Assembly (NCBI GenBank): GCA_017992765.1
Contig: JAGOOA010000009.1
Coordinates: 1-39,278, forward strand
Length of the DNA: 39,278 nt
Source: Syntrophorhabdaceae bacterium
GTDB taxonomy: Bacteria; Desulfobacterota; Syntrophorhabdia; Syntrophorhabdales; Syntrophorhabdaceae
Direction of reading: 5' to 3'
Below are positions 17,083 through 24,627 of the stretch, one piece after another. Within the stretch, counting starts at the first letter, position 1. The number at the start of each line of letters is the position of its first letter. The notes beneath the pieces were generated by a model. That model ran no database searches. It was not told the DNA's origin and saw only the letters and a list, made by a program, of their open reading frames with translations. Both the position numbers and the translations under genes were made by a program.

Positions 17083-18455
17083 GAGTGGGCTATACTGAAG
17101 ATCTTTCCCGGTTTGTCTCGCAGTGCGGATCCACCCCGTTGACGCAGGAAGTTGTCGATGGGGCAAAGAGGTGCTTTCTCGACTGGATCGGAGTAACAAT
17201 CGGCGCGGCAACCGAATCTCCCGTAATGATCCTTCTCGACGTGGTGCTTGGCCTTGGCGGAAAAAAACAGGCATCGATATTGGGACACAGGATCAAGACC
17301 AGCATGGTGTACGCTGCCCTGGTAAACGGCACGATGTCCCACACCCTCGATTATGATGATGCGCACAGCGTGATCAGGACGCATCCGAGCGCCCCGCTTA
17401 TCCCTGCATTGCTGGCCCTCGCTGAACATTATGAACTTTCAGGCATGGAGCTGATAAACGCCTTTGCGGCCGGGTATGAAACGACGGTGCGCATGGGGTA
17501 CGCGCTCGGAAAGGAATACTACGAACGGGGTTGGCATTCCACGTCGGTTCTGGGCCGCCTGGGGGCGGCGGCAGGCGCCGCGAGGCTCCTTCGGCTCGAA
17601 CCTGAAAAAACCGCCGCTGCACTTGGTCTCGCTGCTACCCAGGCCGGCGGCGTGCGGGACGTTTTCGGTACGATGGGCAAGCCCTTCCACGCCGGCAAAG
17701 CGGCCATGGACGGTTTGTTGGCCGCGCTCCTTGCGAAAGAGGGCTTCACGGCCCCCGTAGACATGCTGGATAAAGAAAGAGGCTTCCCGCGCGTCTTTAC
17801 ATCAGAGTACCAACCGGAATGGATAACCGGCGGTCTCGGCAAGGAGTATAGGCTCGGCGAGGTGAACTTCAAGCCCTACGCGGCCTGCCTGCTGGTTCAC
17901 CCGGTGGTGGATGCCATGCTTGCGATCAGGCGGGATCAGGGCCCCAGGCCTGGGGAGATCGAGAAGATCGATATACGTGTCGCGCCTCTCAACCTGAAGG
18001 TTACCGGCAAATGGGACCCGCGGACCGAGTTCGAAGCAAAATTCAGCCTGCCTGCTGCAGCTGCGCTTGCGCTGATATATGGCAACGTCAATAACAGCCT
18101 TTTCACGGACTCTGTCGTGCACGATCCCCTCGTGCGGGCAATAATGGATAAAGTGAAAGCGACCGTCGATGCATCGATGGCCGAGACCGAGGCCGTTGTA
18201 AACGTGCTCACAAAAGATGGGCAAAGATATACGAGCCACGTGACTTCCCCGAAGGGCGATCCAGAAAACCCCATGAGTTTCTCTGAGCTGGAGGCAAAGG
18301 TGCGTGACCTTACGGAAAAGGCGCTGTCCCGGAACGCAATAAACAGCATGATCGGTATGGTGGCAGCTTTGGAAAAACTCGAAAATACCGCTGAACTGAT
18401 CAGGCTTTGCCGCCCACGAGGCGGGCGGGGTATGGCCGGCCTCACAGCAAAATGA
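17079..18455 (+). CDS. MmgE/PrpD family protein
   Basis: A 458-residue MmgE/PrpD-family protein. Family members include 2-methylcitrate dehydratase, cis-aconitate decarboxylase and iminodisuccinate epimerase, all acting on small di- or tricarboxylic acids. Typical segments are CFLDWIGVTIGAA, HTLDYDDAHSVIRTHPSA, ERGWHSTSVLGRLGAAAGAA and MGKPFHAGKAAMDGLLAA. DYDDA has Ala where many members have Thr. It overlaps the ligase by 4 bp, so it is made together with it. No PrpB or PrpC is nearby, which argues against a methylcitrate cycle; an isomerase, dehydratase or decarboxylase step on the operon's acid is more likely. Confidence 0.88.
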   Translation: MRVGYTEDLSRFVSQCGSTPLTQEVVDGAKRCFLDWIGVTIGAATESPVMILLDVVLGLGGKKQASILGHRIKTSMVYAALVNGTMSHTLDYDDAHSVIRTHPSAPLIPALLALAEHYELSGMELINAFAAGYETTVRMGYALGKEYYERGWHSTSVLGRLGAAAGAARLLRLEPEKTAAALGLAATQAGGVRDVFGTMGKPFHAGKAAMDGLLAALLAKEGFTAPVDMLDKERGFPRVFTSEYQPEWITGGLGKEYRLGEVNFKPYAACLLVHPVVDAMLAIRRDQGPRPGEIEKIDIRVAPLNLKVTGKWDPRTEFEAKFSLPAAAALALIYGNVNNSLFTDSVVHDPLVRAIMDKVKATVDASMAETEAVVNVLTKDGQRYTSHVTSPKGDPENPMSFSELEAKVRDLTEKALSRNAINSMIGMVAALEKLENTAELIRLCRPRGGRGMAGLTAK

Positions 18456-18505
18456 GGCTGCCATAGAAGCGAAAAGCCGCATAGCAGCAGAAAGCGAGGA
18501 GAAAC

Positions 18506-19066
18506 ATGGCTGACCTGGGAATTAAGATTAGAAAAGAGCGTAAGGGGCTTGGGCTGTCTCTCAAAGAACTGGCCGAGAGAGTAAGGATCAGCACAATGAC
18601 CCTTCAGAGGATCGAGACAGGGAAGACGAGCCCTTCCGTCTCCGTGCTGGCGGAGATAGCATACCACCTGAGGCAGCCTATCGACTTTTTTTTTCAGGAA
18701 AAAGAGCCCAAGATACTGGTAGTCAGTAAGGATAAACAGTCGGTCTTTGAGTCCCCGGGCATGAAGTTGACGGTAGTCGCCCCCCTTGACCTGACCGGCA
18801 AGAACGTGCTCGTGAACCTGGGCGAGGCAAAGGAAGGAAGCTTCATTGACCCGCACGTTGAAGAGGGCCACTCCCTTGTTTATGTGCTTGAAGGGGAAGC
18901 TGTTATCGAGCATGACGGGGTCGAGCACCACCTTACAGAGGGGGATGTCCTTTACTATGATGCCCGATATGTCCATTCCGTGAAAACGATAAGCAAGAGG
19001 CACCGGTTTCTCAGTATCTTCTTCAAAGAAGGTGAAACGAACCGACATCAGGGAGGGCGCCGATGA
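18506..19066 (+). CDS. XRE-family regulator with C-terminal cupin
   Basis: A 186-residue regulator. Residues 5-62 form an XRE helix-turn-helix (LSLKELAERVRISTMTLQRIETGKTSPS), and residues 105-175 a cupin sensor domain (HVEEGHSLVYVLEGEAVIEHDG). This architecture often senses a small metabolite and controls a linked catabolic operon. It has a GAGGAG ribosome site and overlaps the GTPase gene by 4 bp. It probably regulates its own operon; the palindrome at 10405-10427 is a candidate target, unproven. Confidence 0.9.
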   Translation: MADLGIKIRKERKGLGLSLKELAERVRISTMTLQRIETGKTSPSVSVLAEIAYHLRQPIDFFFQEKEPKILVVSKDKQSVFESPGMKLTVVAPLDLTGKNVLVNLGEAKEGSFIDPHVEEGHSLVYVLEGEAVIEHDGVEHHLTEGDVLYYDARYVHSVKTISKRHRFLSIFFKEGETNRHQGGRR

Positions 19067-20022
19067 GCCTTGCCGAGAAGATCCTGAGGGGAGACGAAGG
19101 AAGCGCTGCCAGGCTTATTACCCTCATCGAGAACATGGAGCGGAAGGGGTATGACGAACTTGCGCGGCTTCTTCCATGCACCGGAAAGGTGCACGTGATC
19201 GGAGTGACCGGTCCTGCCGGGGCAGGCAAAAGCACGGTCATCGCCAAGCTGGCCGGCCGCCTCTCTAAGCAAAAGAAAGGTACGGGGATCATTGCCATAG
19301 ACCCTACGAGCGTGCAGAGCCAGGGAGCTGTTCTGGGCGACCGGCTGAGGATGAAGGAGATCGAAGATTCCGGAGATGCATTCATCCGCTCCATGGCGGA
19401 CAGGGAACACCCGGGGGGCATCTGCCGGGCCGCCCTGGGCGCTGTGTACGTAATGGAAGCCCTGGGCAAGGAGCCCGTGATCATTGAGAGCGTCGGGGCC
19501 GGACAATCAGACAAGGCGCTCTTTCTTATATGCGATACGGTTATCACCATATTTACCCCGGAGTTTGGCGACGAGATCCAGCTATTAAAGGCCGGTCTGC
19601 TGGAGATCGGAGATATAGTGGTTGTAAATAAGAGCGACAAGGCAGGGGCAGAAGACGCAGCGAACGCGCTGTCCGGGTGCCTGTCAGGGCGGCCTGATGG
19701 GGGATGGAAGGTTCCCATTCTCCTCACGGAGGCATGGACCGGCAAAGGCATCGATGATCTTGTGGGAGCCATCGAGGCCAGATGGAAATTTCTGCAAGAT
19801 CATACCGATATTGCTCGCACAAAACGAGAGAAGGTTGCCTCATTCATCATGACTTTGCTGAAGGAGGAGTTCTGGCAGAGATTCTTCGATACCTGCTCCA
19901 GGGATGAAGAGTACGAGCAGATCATGAATAAGGTTCGGTGCGGTGAGATAGACCCGTACAGCGCAGTCGAAGAGATCGGAGATATGGTGGCCGCAAGGCT
20001 TCAAAAGAAAGATAAAAGGTAA
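19063..20022 (+). CDS. meaB: MeaB/ArgK-type GTPase, mutase chaperone
   Basis: A 319-residue G3E-family GTPase that in known systems guards B12 mutases: it gates adenosylcobalamin loading and helps remove damaged cofactor. Walker A GPAGAGKST is at residues 50-58, ESVGAGQSD near 142-150, GDEIQLLKAG near 169-178 and the base-specificity motif NKSD at 189-192. Several family positions differ: ESVGAGQSD for the usual ETVGVGQSE, SMADREHPGG for PSPSRGTLGG, TPEFGDEIQ for PGAGDELQ. It may have adapted to the unusual mutase encoded upstream. It is translationally coupled to the regulator gene. Confidence 0.9.
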   Translation: MSLAEKILRGDEGSAARLITLIENMERKGYDELARLLPCTGKVHVIGVTGPAGAGKSTVIAKLAGRLSKQKKGTGIIAIDPTSVQSQGAVLGDRLRMKEIEDSGDAFIRSMADREHPGGICRAALGAVYVMEALGKEPVIIESVGAGQSDKALFLICDTVITIFTPEFGDEIQLLKAGLLEIGDIVVVNKSDKAGAEDAANALSGCLSGRPDGGWKVPILLTEAWTGKGIDDLVGAIEARWKFLQDHTDIARTKREKVASFIMTLLKEEFWQRFFDTCSRDEEYEQIMNKVRCGEIDPYSAVEEIGDMVAARLQKKDKR

Positions 20023-20030
20023 GAGAACTA

Positions 20031-20081
20031 AAGCCGCGCAACACATCAGATAGAACCGGCGGAAGAACACGGGAGCGGCTT
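20031..20081 (+). other. Intercistronic inverted repeat
   Basis: AAGCCGC (20031-20037) and GCGGCTT (20075-20081) are perfect complements around a 37-nt loop, in the 86-bp space between the GTPase and dehydrogenase genes. No T run follows, so it is more likely an mRNA-processing or stability structure than a terminator. Confidence 0.4.
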
Positions 20082-20108
20082 GATCACGGAGTACGCAAGG
20101 AGGAGTAT

Positions 20109-21257
20109 ATGGATTTTGCATTAACGGAAGAACAGGAATTTTTTAAAAAGATGATCGCTGAGACAGTGGACAAGATGATCGTCCCCAGGGCAGCGGAGAT
20201 AGACGAGAAGGACGAGTTCCCCCATGAGCTGTGGCGCCAGTTCGCCAGCCTCGGGTATCTGGGGATCCGGTACCCCGAGTCCGTGGGGGGCATGAATGCG
20301 GACAAGATCATGTGCCTCACCTTCTACGAGGAGGTTGCGAGAGGCTCCACAGGTTTTTCCACGATCGTGAACCAGAACTGCCTCATGGGTACCCATTTCG
20401 TCTACAAGTTCGGCAACGACGCTATCAGGGAGCGGTGCTTTGGCCCGGCCATCAGGGGCGAGAAGGTCGCCACCATTTGCTTTACGGAGGACCAGTCGGG
20501 GTCGGACCTGGGCGCCACCCGGACAAGGGCGGTCAAGGACGGCGACGGCTGGAGGATCAACGGCACCAAGCAGTGGATCACCAACGGGCCGATCTGCGAT
20601 TTCTGCACGGTCCTCGCCACAACCGACCCGTCGAAGGGGCTCAAGGGCCTCAGCTTTTTCCTCGTGGAGAAGGGGACCCCAGGTTTCTCGGGAGGGCAGA
20701 CCCTCGATAAGCTCGGCGCCCGGGGCACAGCGACGGGAGAGGTCGTCCTCGACAACGTATGGGTGCCCGATGAGAACTTCCTCGGTACAGAGCCCGGGCA
20801 GGGCCTCGTGGAGGTCGGGGAGATCCTGGGCGAGGTGAGGCTGATGGTAGGGGCCAGCGCCTTGGGCCTCGCACGGGCTGCCTATACCGAGGCGCTGGAA
20901 TTCTCGAGAAAGCGGATCGCCTTCGGAAAACCCATCGGCAGCTTCCAGCTTATCCGGGAGAAGTTTGCCAACATGGATATGGAAATGAACGCCGCGCGCC
21001 TGATGCTCTGCTATGGGGCATGGCTTCTTGAACGGAAGATGGACGCCACCCTTGCCGCAGCGGAGGCGAAGGTCTATGCCACCGAGGTGTGCCTGAAGGT
21101 GGTCGATGAGCTTACGAGGATCTACGGCGCGAATGCCTTTGCCCACGAGTACGCGCCGCAGCGGTACTTCCGGGATGCACGGCTCTTTCTGTACGGGGGA
21201 GGCACGCACGAGGTGCTGAGGGATTTTATCGGAAGAAAGCTCATAGGACGGCTGTGA
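20109..21257 (+). CDS. Acyl-CoA dehydrogenase family protein lacking the YEGT glutamate
   Basis: A 382-residue flavoprotein of the acyl-CoA dehydrogenase family, introducing a 2,3-double bond and passing electrons to ETF. The flavin/substrate motif is CFTEDQSGSDLGATRTRA (from residue 124), with NGTKQWITNG at 151-160. Near the C-terminus LYGGGTHEVLRDFIGRKL (from 361) replaces the common YEGT, so the usual catalytic Glu is Gly363. Isovaleryl- and long-chain acyl-CoA dehydrogenases also lack it and use a Glu on another helix; E261 or E264 here are candidates by rough alignment only. This suggests a branched or bulky substrate. AGGAGG precedes the ATG. Confidence 0.92.
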   Translation: MDFALTEEQEFFKKMIAETVDKMIVPRAAEIDEKDEFPHELWRQFASLGYLGIRYPESVGGMNADKIMCLTFYEEVARGSTGFSTIVNQNCLMGTHFVYKFGNDAIRERCFGPAIRGEKVATICFTEDQSGSDLGATRTRAVKDGDGWRINGTKQWITNGPICDFCTVLATTDPSKGLKGLSFFLVEKGTPGFSGGQTLDKLGARGTATGEVVLDNVWVPDENFLGTEPGQGLVEVGEILGEVRLMVGASALGLARAAYTEALEFSRKRIAFGKPIGSFQLIREKFANMDMEMNAARLMLCYGAWLLERKMDATLAAAEAKVYATEVCLKVVDELTRIYGANAFAHEYAPQRYFRDARLFLYGGGTHEVLRDFIGRKLIGRL

Positions 21258-21279
21258 AAGGCCGTATCGGGAGGGATCT

Positions 21280-22062
21280 ATGAATATCGTTGTACTGGCA
21301 AAACAGGTGCCCGACGCAGAGGCGCATATCGATATCGGGAGCGACGGCAAGGGCCTCACGGTGGAGCAGAAGTTCACCGCGAACGTGTTCGACGAGTTCG
21401 CGATGGAAGAGGCTCTGCGCCTGAAGGAGAAGCACGGCGGGAAGGTAAGGATCATTACGCTTGGCACCGGCAAGGCAACGGAGGTGTTGAGGACAGGGAT
21501 TGCCATGGGGGCAGATGAGGTCCTCTTGCTGGAGGACGGGGCCTTCCTGAACGGGGACGGCTATGCCACGGCATTGGCCTTGAGCAGGGCGGCTGCACAG
21601 GAGCCCTTTGACGTCATACTCTGCGGCAGGCAGGCGATAGATGATGACCGGGGAGAGGTCGGCCCCATGGTGGCCCAGTTCCTCGGGATCCCCCACGGAG
21701 GAGGGATCATAAAGCTGGACATCACAGACGGCACGGCCACCGTTGAGTGCCCTGCCGAAGGGGGAAAGGAGGTGCTGGAGGTGAAGCTCCCGGCGCTCTT
21801 CACTGCCCAGAAAGGCCTGAACGAGCCGAGGGTGCCCCCTATCATGGGGGTAATGAAGGCCATGAAGACGGCCATTCCCAGGGTAACGCCCGCCGAGCTC
21901 GGCATCTCGCCGGAAGAGGCGGGGGAGGCAGGATCGAAGGTGAGAACAGAGAGATATTTCCATCCAAAGAAGAAGGCCGCCGTTCAGATGATCCCGGGCG
22001 AACCGCAGGAGGCTGCCGTTGAGGCAGTGAGAATTCTTATGGATGTAGAACGGATCCTGTAG
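21280..22062 (+). CDS. etfB: Electron transfer flavoprotein beta subunit (EtfB/FixA)
   Basis: A 260-residue EtfB/FixA protein. It begins MNIVVLAKQVPDAEAH, and the AMP/FAD-binding signature region reads CGRQAIDDDRGEVGPMVAQFLGIP near residues 112-135. The VGP is like FixA-type and bifurcating ETFs, while DDD in place of DGD is more like the plain type, so the electron-transfer mode is not decided by eye. It forms a heterodimer with EtfA, encoded nine bases downstream, and should accept electrons from the adjacent acyl-CoA dehydrogenase. It has a GGGAGGG ribosome site. Confidence 0.94.
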   Translation: MNIVVLAKQVPDAEAHIDIGSDGKGLTVEQKFTANVFDEFAMEEALRLKEKHGGKVRIITLGTGKATEVLRTGIAMGADEVLLLEDGAFLNGDGYATALALSRAAAQEPFDVILCGRQAIDDDRGEVGPMVAQFLGIPHGGGIIKLDITDGTATVECPAEGGKEVLEVKLPALFTAQKGLNEPRVPPIMGVMKAMKTAIPRVTPAELGISPEEAGEAGSKVRTERYFHPKKKAAVQMIPGEPQEAAVEAVRILMDVERIL

Positions 22063-22071
22063 GAGGTAACG

Positions 22072-23049
22072 ATGGAAAACCTGTTGCTGTTTATCGAGAC
22101 GAAAGATAAGGAGCCCAAAAAGGCTTCCCTGGAGCTGCTCGGCGAGGCCAGGCGGCTTAGGGCCGCCGGCACGTATAAGGTCCATGGGGTAATAATGGGA
22201 GGGATACCGGAGGACGTTAAGAAGAAGGTACTGCCGTACGTGGATGTTCTGGTGAACATCACCGACCCCGCCCTCGATCAATATACGCCGGAAGGGTTTG
22301 CGTCGGCCCTTGCGGGATACGCAAAAGAGATCGCCCCGAAGCTGATCCTGGCTTCAGCGACCCAAACGGGGCGTGATTTCCTGCCGCGGGTGGCCGTGCT
22401 CCTGGGATCAGGGATCGCGTCCGATGTGACCGGTATTCGGTGGTCCGAAGATCCTGTAAAATTCGTGAGGCCCATATACGGGGGCAAGGTGCTTTCAGAG
22501 GTCTCCTTCACCGGCTACCCGGCTGTCGTGACCGTCAGGCCCAATACTTTTGCCGGCGAAGAGCCGGGGACAGAGGAAGGAGAATGCCTGGAAAGGCAGG
22601 CCGGCATAGACCCGGGACAGCTAAGAACAAAGGTCCTCAGGAGGGAGGAGTCCGGGCAGGGGAAAGTGGACCTCATCGAGGCCGACATCATCGTCTCCGG
22701 CGGGAGAGGGCTGAAATCGGCGGAGAACTTCAAGGTGCTGGAAGACCTTGCCGGCACAATCGGCGCCGCGGTGGGAGCCGCAAGGTCCGTGGTGGACGCG
22801 AAATGGCGCGACCAGGAAGACCAGGTGGGAAAGAGCGGAAAGACCGTTTCGCCAAAGCTCTATGTAGCTGTCGGTATCTCCGGTGCGATCCACCATACTA
22901 TGGGCATGGATACATCAAAGGTCGTACTTGCTGTCAATACAGATCCAAATGCGATGATCTTCAGCTACGCCGATTACGGCATCGTGGGGGATTTTGCCCA
23001 GGTGGTTCCGGCCATGACTGAAGAGTTCAGGAAAAGGCTGGGCAGGTAA
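22072..23049 (+). CDS. etfA: Electron transfer flavoprotein alpha subunit (EtfA/FixB)
   Basis: A 325-residue EtfA/FixB protein. The C-terminal FAD domain is clear: IIVSGGRGLKSAENFKVLEDL, then QVGKSGKTVSPKLYVAVGISGAIHH and a final NTDPNAMIFSYADYGIVGD. It pairs with EtfB. The AGGAGG ribosome site lies across the end of etfB. Position between the dehydrogenase and FixCX fits a dedicated electron route for this pathway. Confidence 0.95.
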   Translation: MENLLLFIETKDKEPKKASLELLGEARRLRAAGTYKVHGVIMGGIPEDVKKKVLPYVDVLVNITDPALDQYTPEGFASALAGYAKEIAPKLILASATQTGRDFLPRVAVLLGSGIASDVTGIRWSEDPVKFVRPIYGGKVLSEVSFTGYPAVVTVRPNTFAGEEPGTEEGECLERQAGIDPGQLRTKVLRREESGQGKVDLIEADIIVSGGRGLKSAENFKVLEDLAGTIGAAVGAARSVVDAKWRDQEDQVGKSGKTVSPKLYVAVGISGAIHHTMGMDTSKVVLAVNTDPNAMIFSYADYGIVGDFAQVVPAMTEEFRKRLGR

Positions 23050-23054
23050 TACCT

Positions 23055-24344
23055 ATGGACAAACTCGACGTGGTAGTGGTTGGAGGAGGACTGGCGGGGC
23101 TCTCGGCGGCGTACCGGTTGGCCGCGGCGGGGAGGCAGGTGGTGCTGCTGGAACGGGGCGATGCCCCTGGAAGCAAGAACGTGACGGGCGGCAGGATATA
23201 CGTGGAGCCCATCCGGGGATTTCTCCCGGAGATCGTTGCGGACGCGCCTTTTGAGCGCCACGTGGTCAGGGAGATGCTCACGGTGATGGATGATGATGCT
23301 TCGACCCAGGTGGAATATGGGCACGGCAAGTGGCGCAGCGAGCCGCATATGAGCTATACGGTCCTTCGCGCCCGCTTTGACAGCTGGTTCTCAGAAAAGG
23401 TAATGGAAAAGGGGGCATTCGTGATCCCCGGGCGGCGGGTCGATGACCTTCTCTGGGAGGATGGCCGCGTTGCTGGCGTGGTTGCCGGCGGCGAAGAGAT
23501 ACCTGCGCACATCGTTATCGCCGCTGACGGCGCACTCTCCTTCATGGCAGAAAAGGCGCGGCTGAGAACGCCCCTGAGGCCCGAGAACTATGCGCTCGCG
23601 ATAAAGGAGGTCTATAGGATCGACCCGGCGGCCATTGAGGACCGATTCGGACTGGGACAGGGAGAAGGCGCCGCCAATCTCTTCGTGGGATCGGTGACCC
23701 GGGGCATGTTTGGAGGAGGTTTCCTGTATACCAACCAGGACAGCCTATCGGTTGGCATCGTCCTCGGGATGCGTTCGCAGATGGACACGCGCCCCCAGGC
23801 CGGATCCCACGAGCTCATGGATGCCTTTACTGCAAGGCCCGAGGTGGCACGCTGGATAAAAGGGGCCCATCTGGAAGAGTACTCTGCCCACATCATCTCC
23901 GAGGCAGGGGCCAGGGGAATGCCGGCGCTTTATACCGGCGGCATGCTGGTGGCCGGAGATGCGGCGGGTTTTTCCCTCAATATGGGGGTGACCGTGAGGG
24001 GGATGGAATTTGCCATTGCCTCAGGGGTGCTGGCCGCCGAGGCGGCAAACAAGGCGCTTGATAAAGGAGATGCATCAAAGGAGTCGCTCAGCCTCTATGA
24101 GAAGCTGCTGAAGGAAAGCTTCGCGATGAAGGACATGGAGACCTTCCGTCACTCCCGGGAGGTGCTCGAAAACCCAAGGCTCTTCACCGTGTACCCGAAA
24201 TTCATCTGCAGCCTGCTGGAAGAGATCTTTACAATAACAGAAAAGCCCAAACCGGGGCTTTACGGCAGCGCCAAGGAAGTTGCGAAGAAATATCTGCTCA
24301 ATTGGGAAGGATTCAAAGATTTTCTCACTCTAAGGAAGATGTAG
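23055..24344 (+). CDS. fixC: FixC / ETF-quinone oxidoreductase-like flavoprotein
   Basis: A 429-residue FAD protein. It has an N-terminal dinucleotide fold (VVVVGGGLAGLSAAYRL), GSKNVTGGRIY, and a second FAD-contact motif LVAGDAAGFSLNMGVTVRGMEFA near residues 300-320. Compared with mitochondrial ETF-QO it lacks the C-terminal ferredoxin part, which is supplied by the next gene, as in FixC/FixX. It should receive ETF electrons and reduce quinone, or take part in FixABCX-type bifurcation. It starts five bases after etfA. Confidence 0.93.
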   Translation: MDKLDVVVVGGGLAGLSAAYRLAAAGRQVVLLERGDAPGSKNVTGGRIYVEPIRGFLPEIVADAPFERHVVREMLTVMDDDASTQVEYGHGKWRSEPHMSYTVLRARFDSWFSEKVMEKGAFVIPGRRVDDLLWEDGRVAGVVAGGEEIPAHIVIAADGALSFMAEKARLRTPLRPENYALAIKEVYRIDPAAIEDRFGLGQGEGAANLFVGSVTRGMFGGGFLYTNQDSLSVGIVLGMRSQMDTRPQAGSHELMDAFTARPEVARWIKGAHLEEYSAHIISEAGARGMPALYTGGMLVAGDAAGFSLNMGVTVRGMEFAIASGVLAAEAANKALDKGDASKESLSLYEKLLKESFAMKDMETFRHSREVLENPRLFTVYPKFICSLLEEIFTITEKPKPGLYGSAKEVAKKYLLNWEGFKDFLTLRKM

Positions 24345-24346
24345 CC

Positions 24347-24622
24347 ATGAAGATCGAAGAAAAACTGGCCCTTAATGCGATGAAGAACGACCGGGAAAGC
24401 CACATCAGGCTTGACCAGAAGATATGCGCCGCCTGCAAGGAACGATACTGCATCTACGCCTGTCCGGGGCACCTTTACTCGCTGAACGAGGAGACGAACG
24501 AAATGGTTGTTGAGTATGCAGGGTGCCTTGAGTGCGGTACATGCAAGATCGTGTGCGTCTACAACGCCGTATCATGGGAGTACCCGAAAGGAGAATTCGG
24601 AGTCCAGTACCGATGCGGATGA
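24347..24622 (+). CDS. fixX: FixX-like ferredoxin
   Basis: A 91-residue ferredoxin-like protein. Cysteines lie at 27, 30, 35 and 39 (ICAACKERYCIYACP) and at 60, 63, 66 and 70 (GCLECGTCKIVC). The second group is a standard 4Fe-4S motif. The MKIEEKLALN start is typical of FixX and AAGGAAG lies eight bases upstream, so ATG at 24347 is preferred over a longer frame from 24302 that overlaps fixC. It partners FixC and is the last gene of the operon, ending only five bases from the convergent ABC permease gene. Confidence 0.93.
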   Translation: MKIEEKLALNAMKNDRESHIRLDQKICAACKERYCIYACPGHLYSLNEETNEMVVEYAGCLECGTCKIVCVYNAVSWEYPKGEFGVQYRCG

Positions 24623-24627
24623 TCCGC

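Noticed and set aside
20121-21506. Long minus-strand frame (461 codons) opposite the acyl-CoA dehydrogenase and etfB
   Set aside because: It spans two well-identified genes, has no ribosome site or family motif, and follows from high GC third positions.
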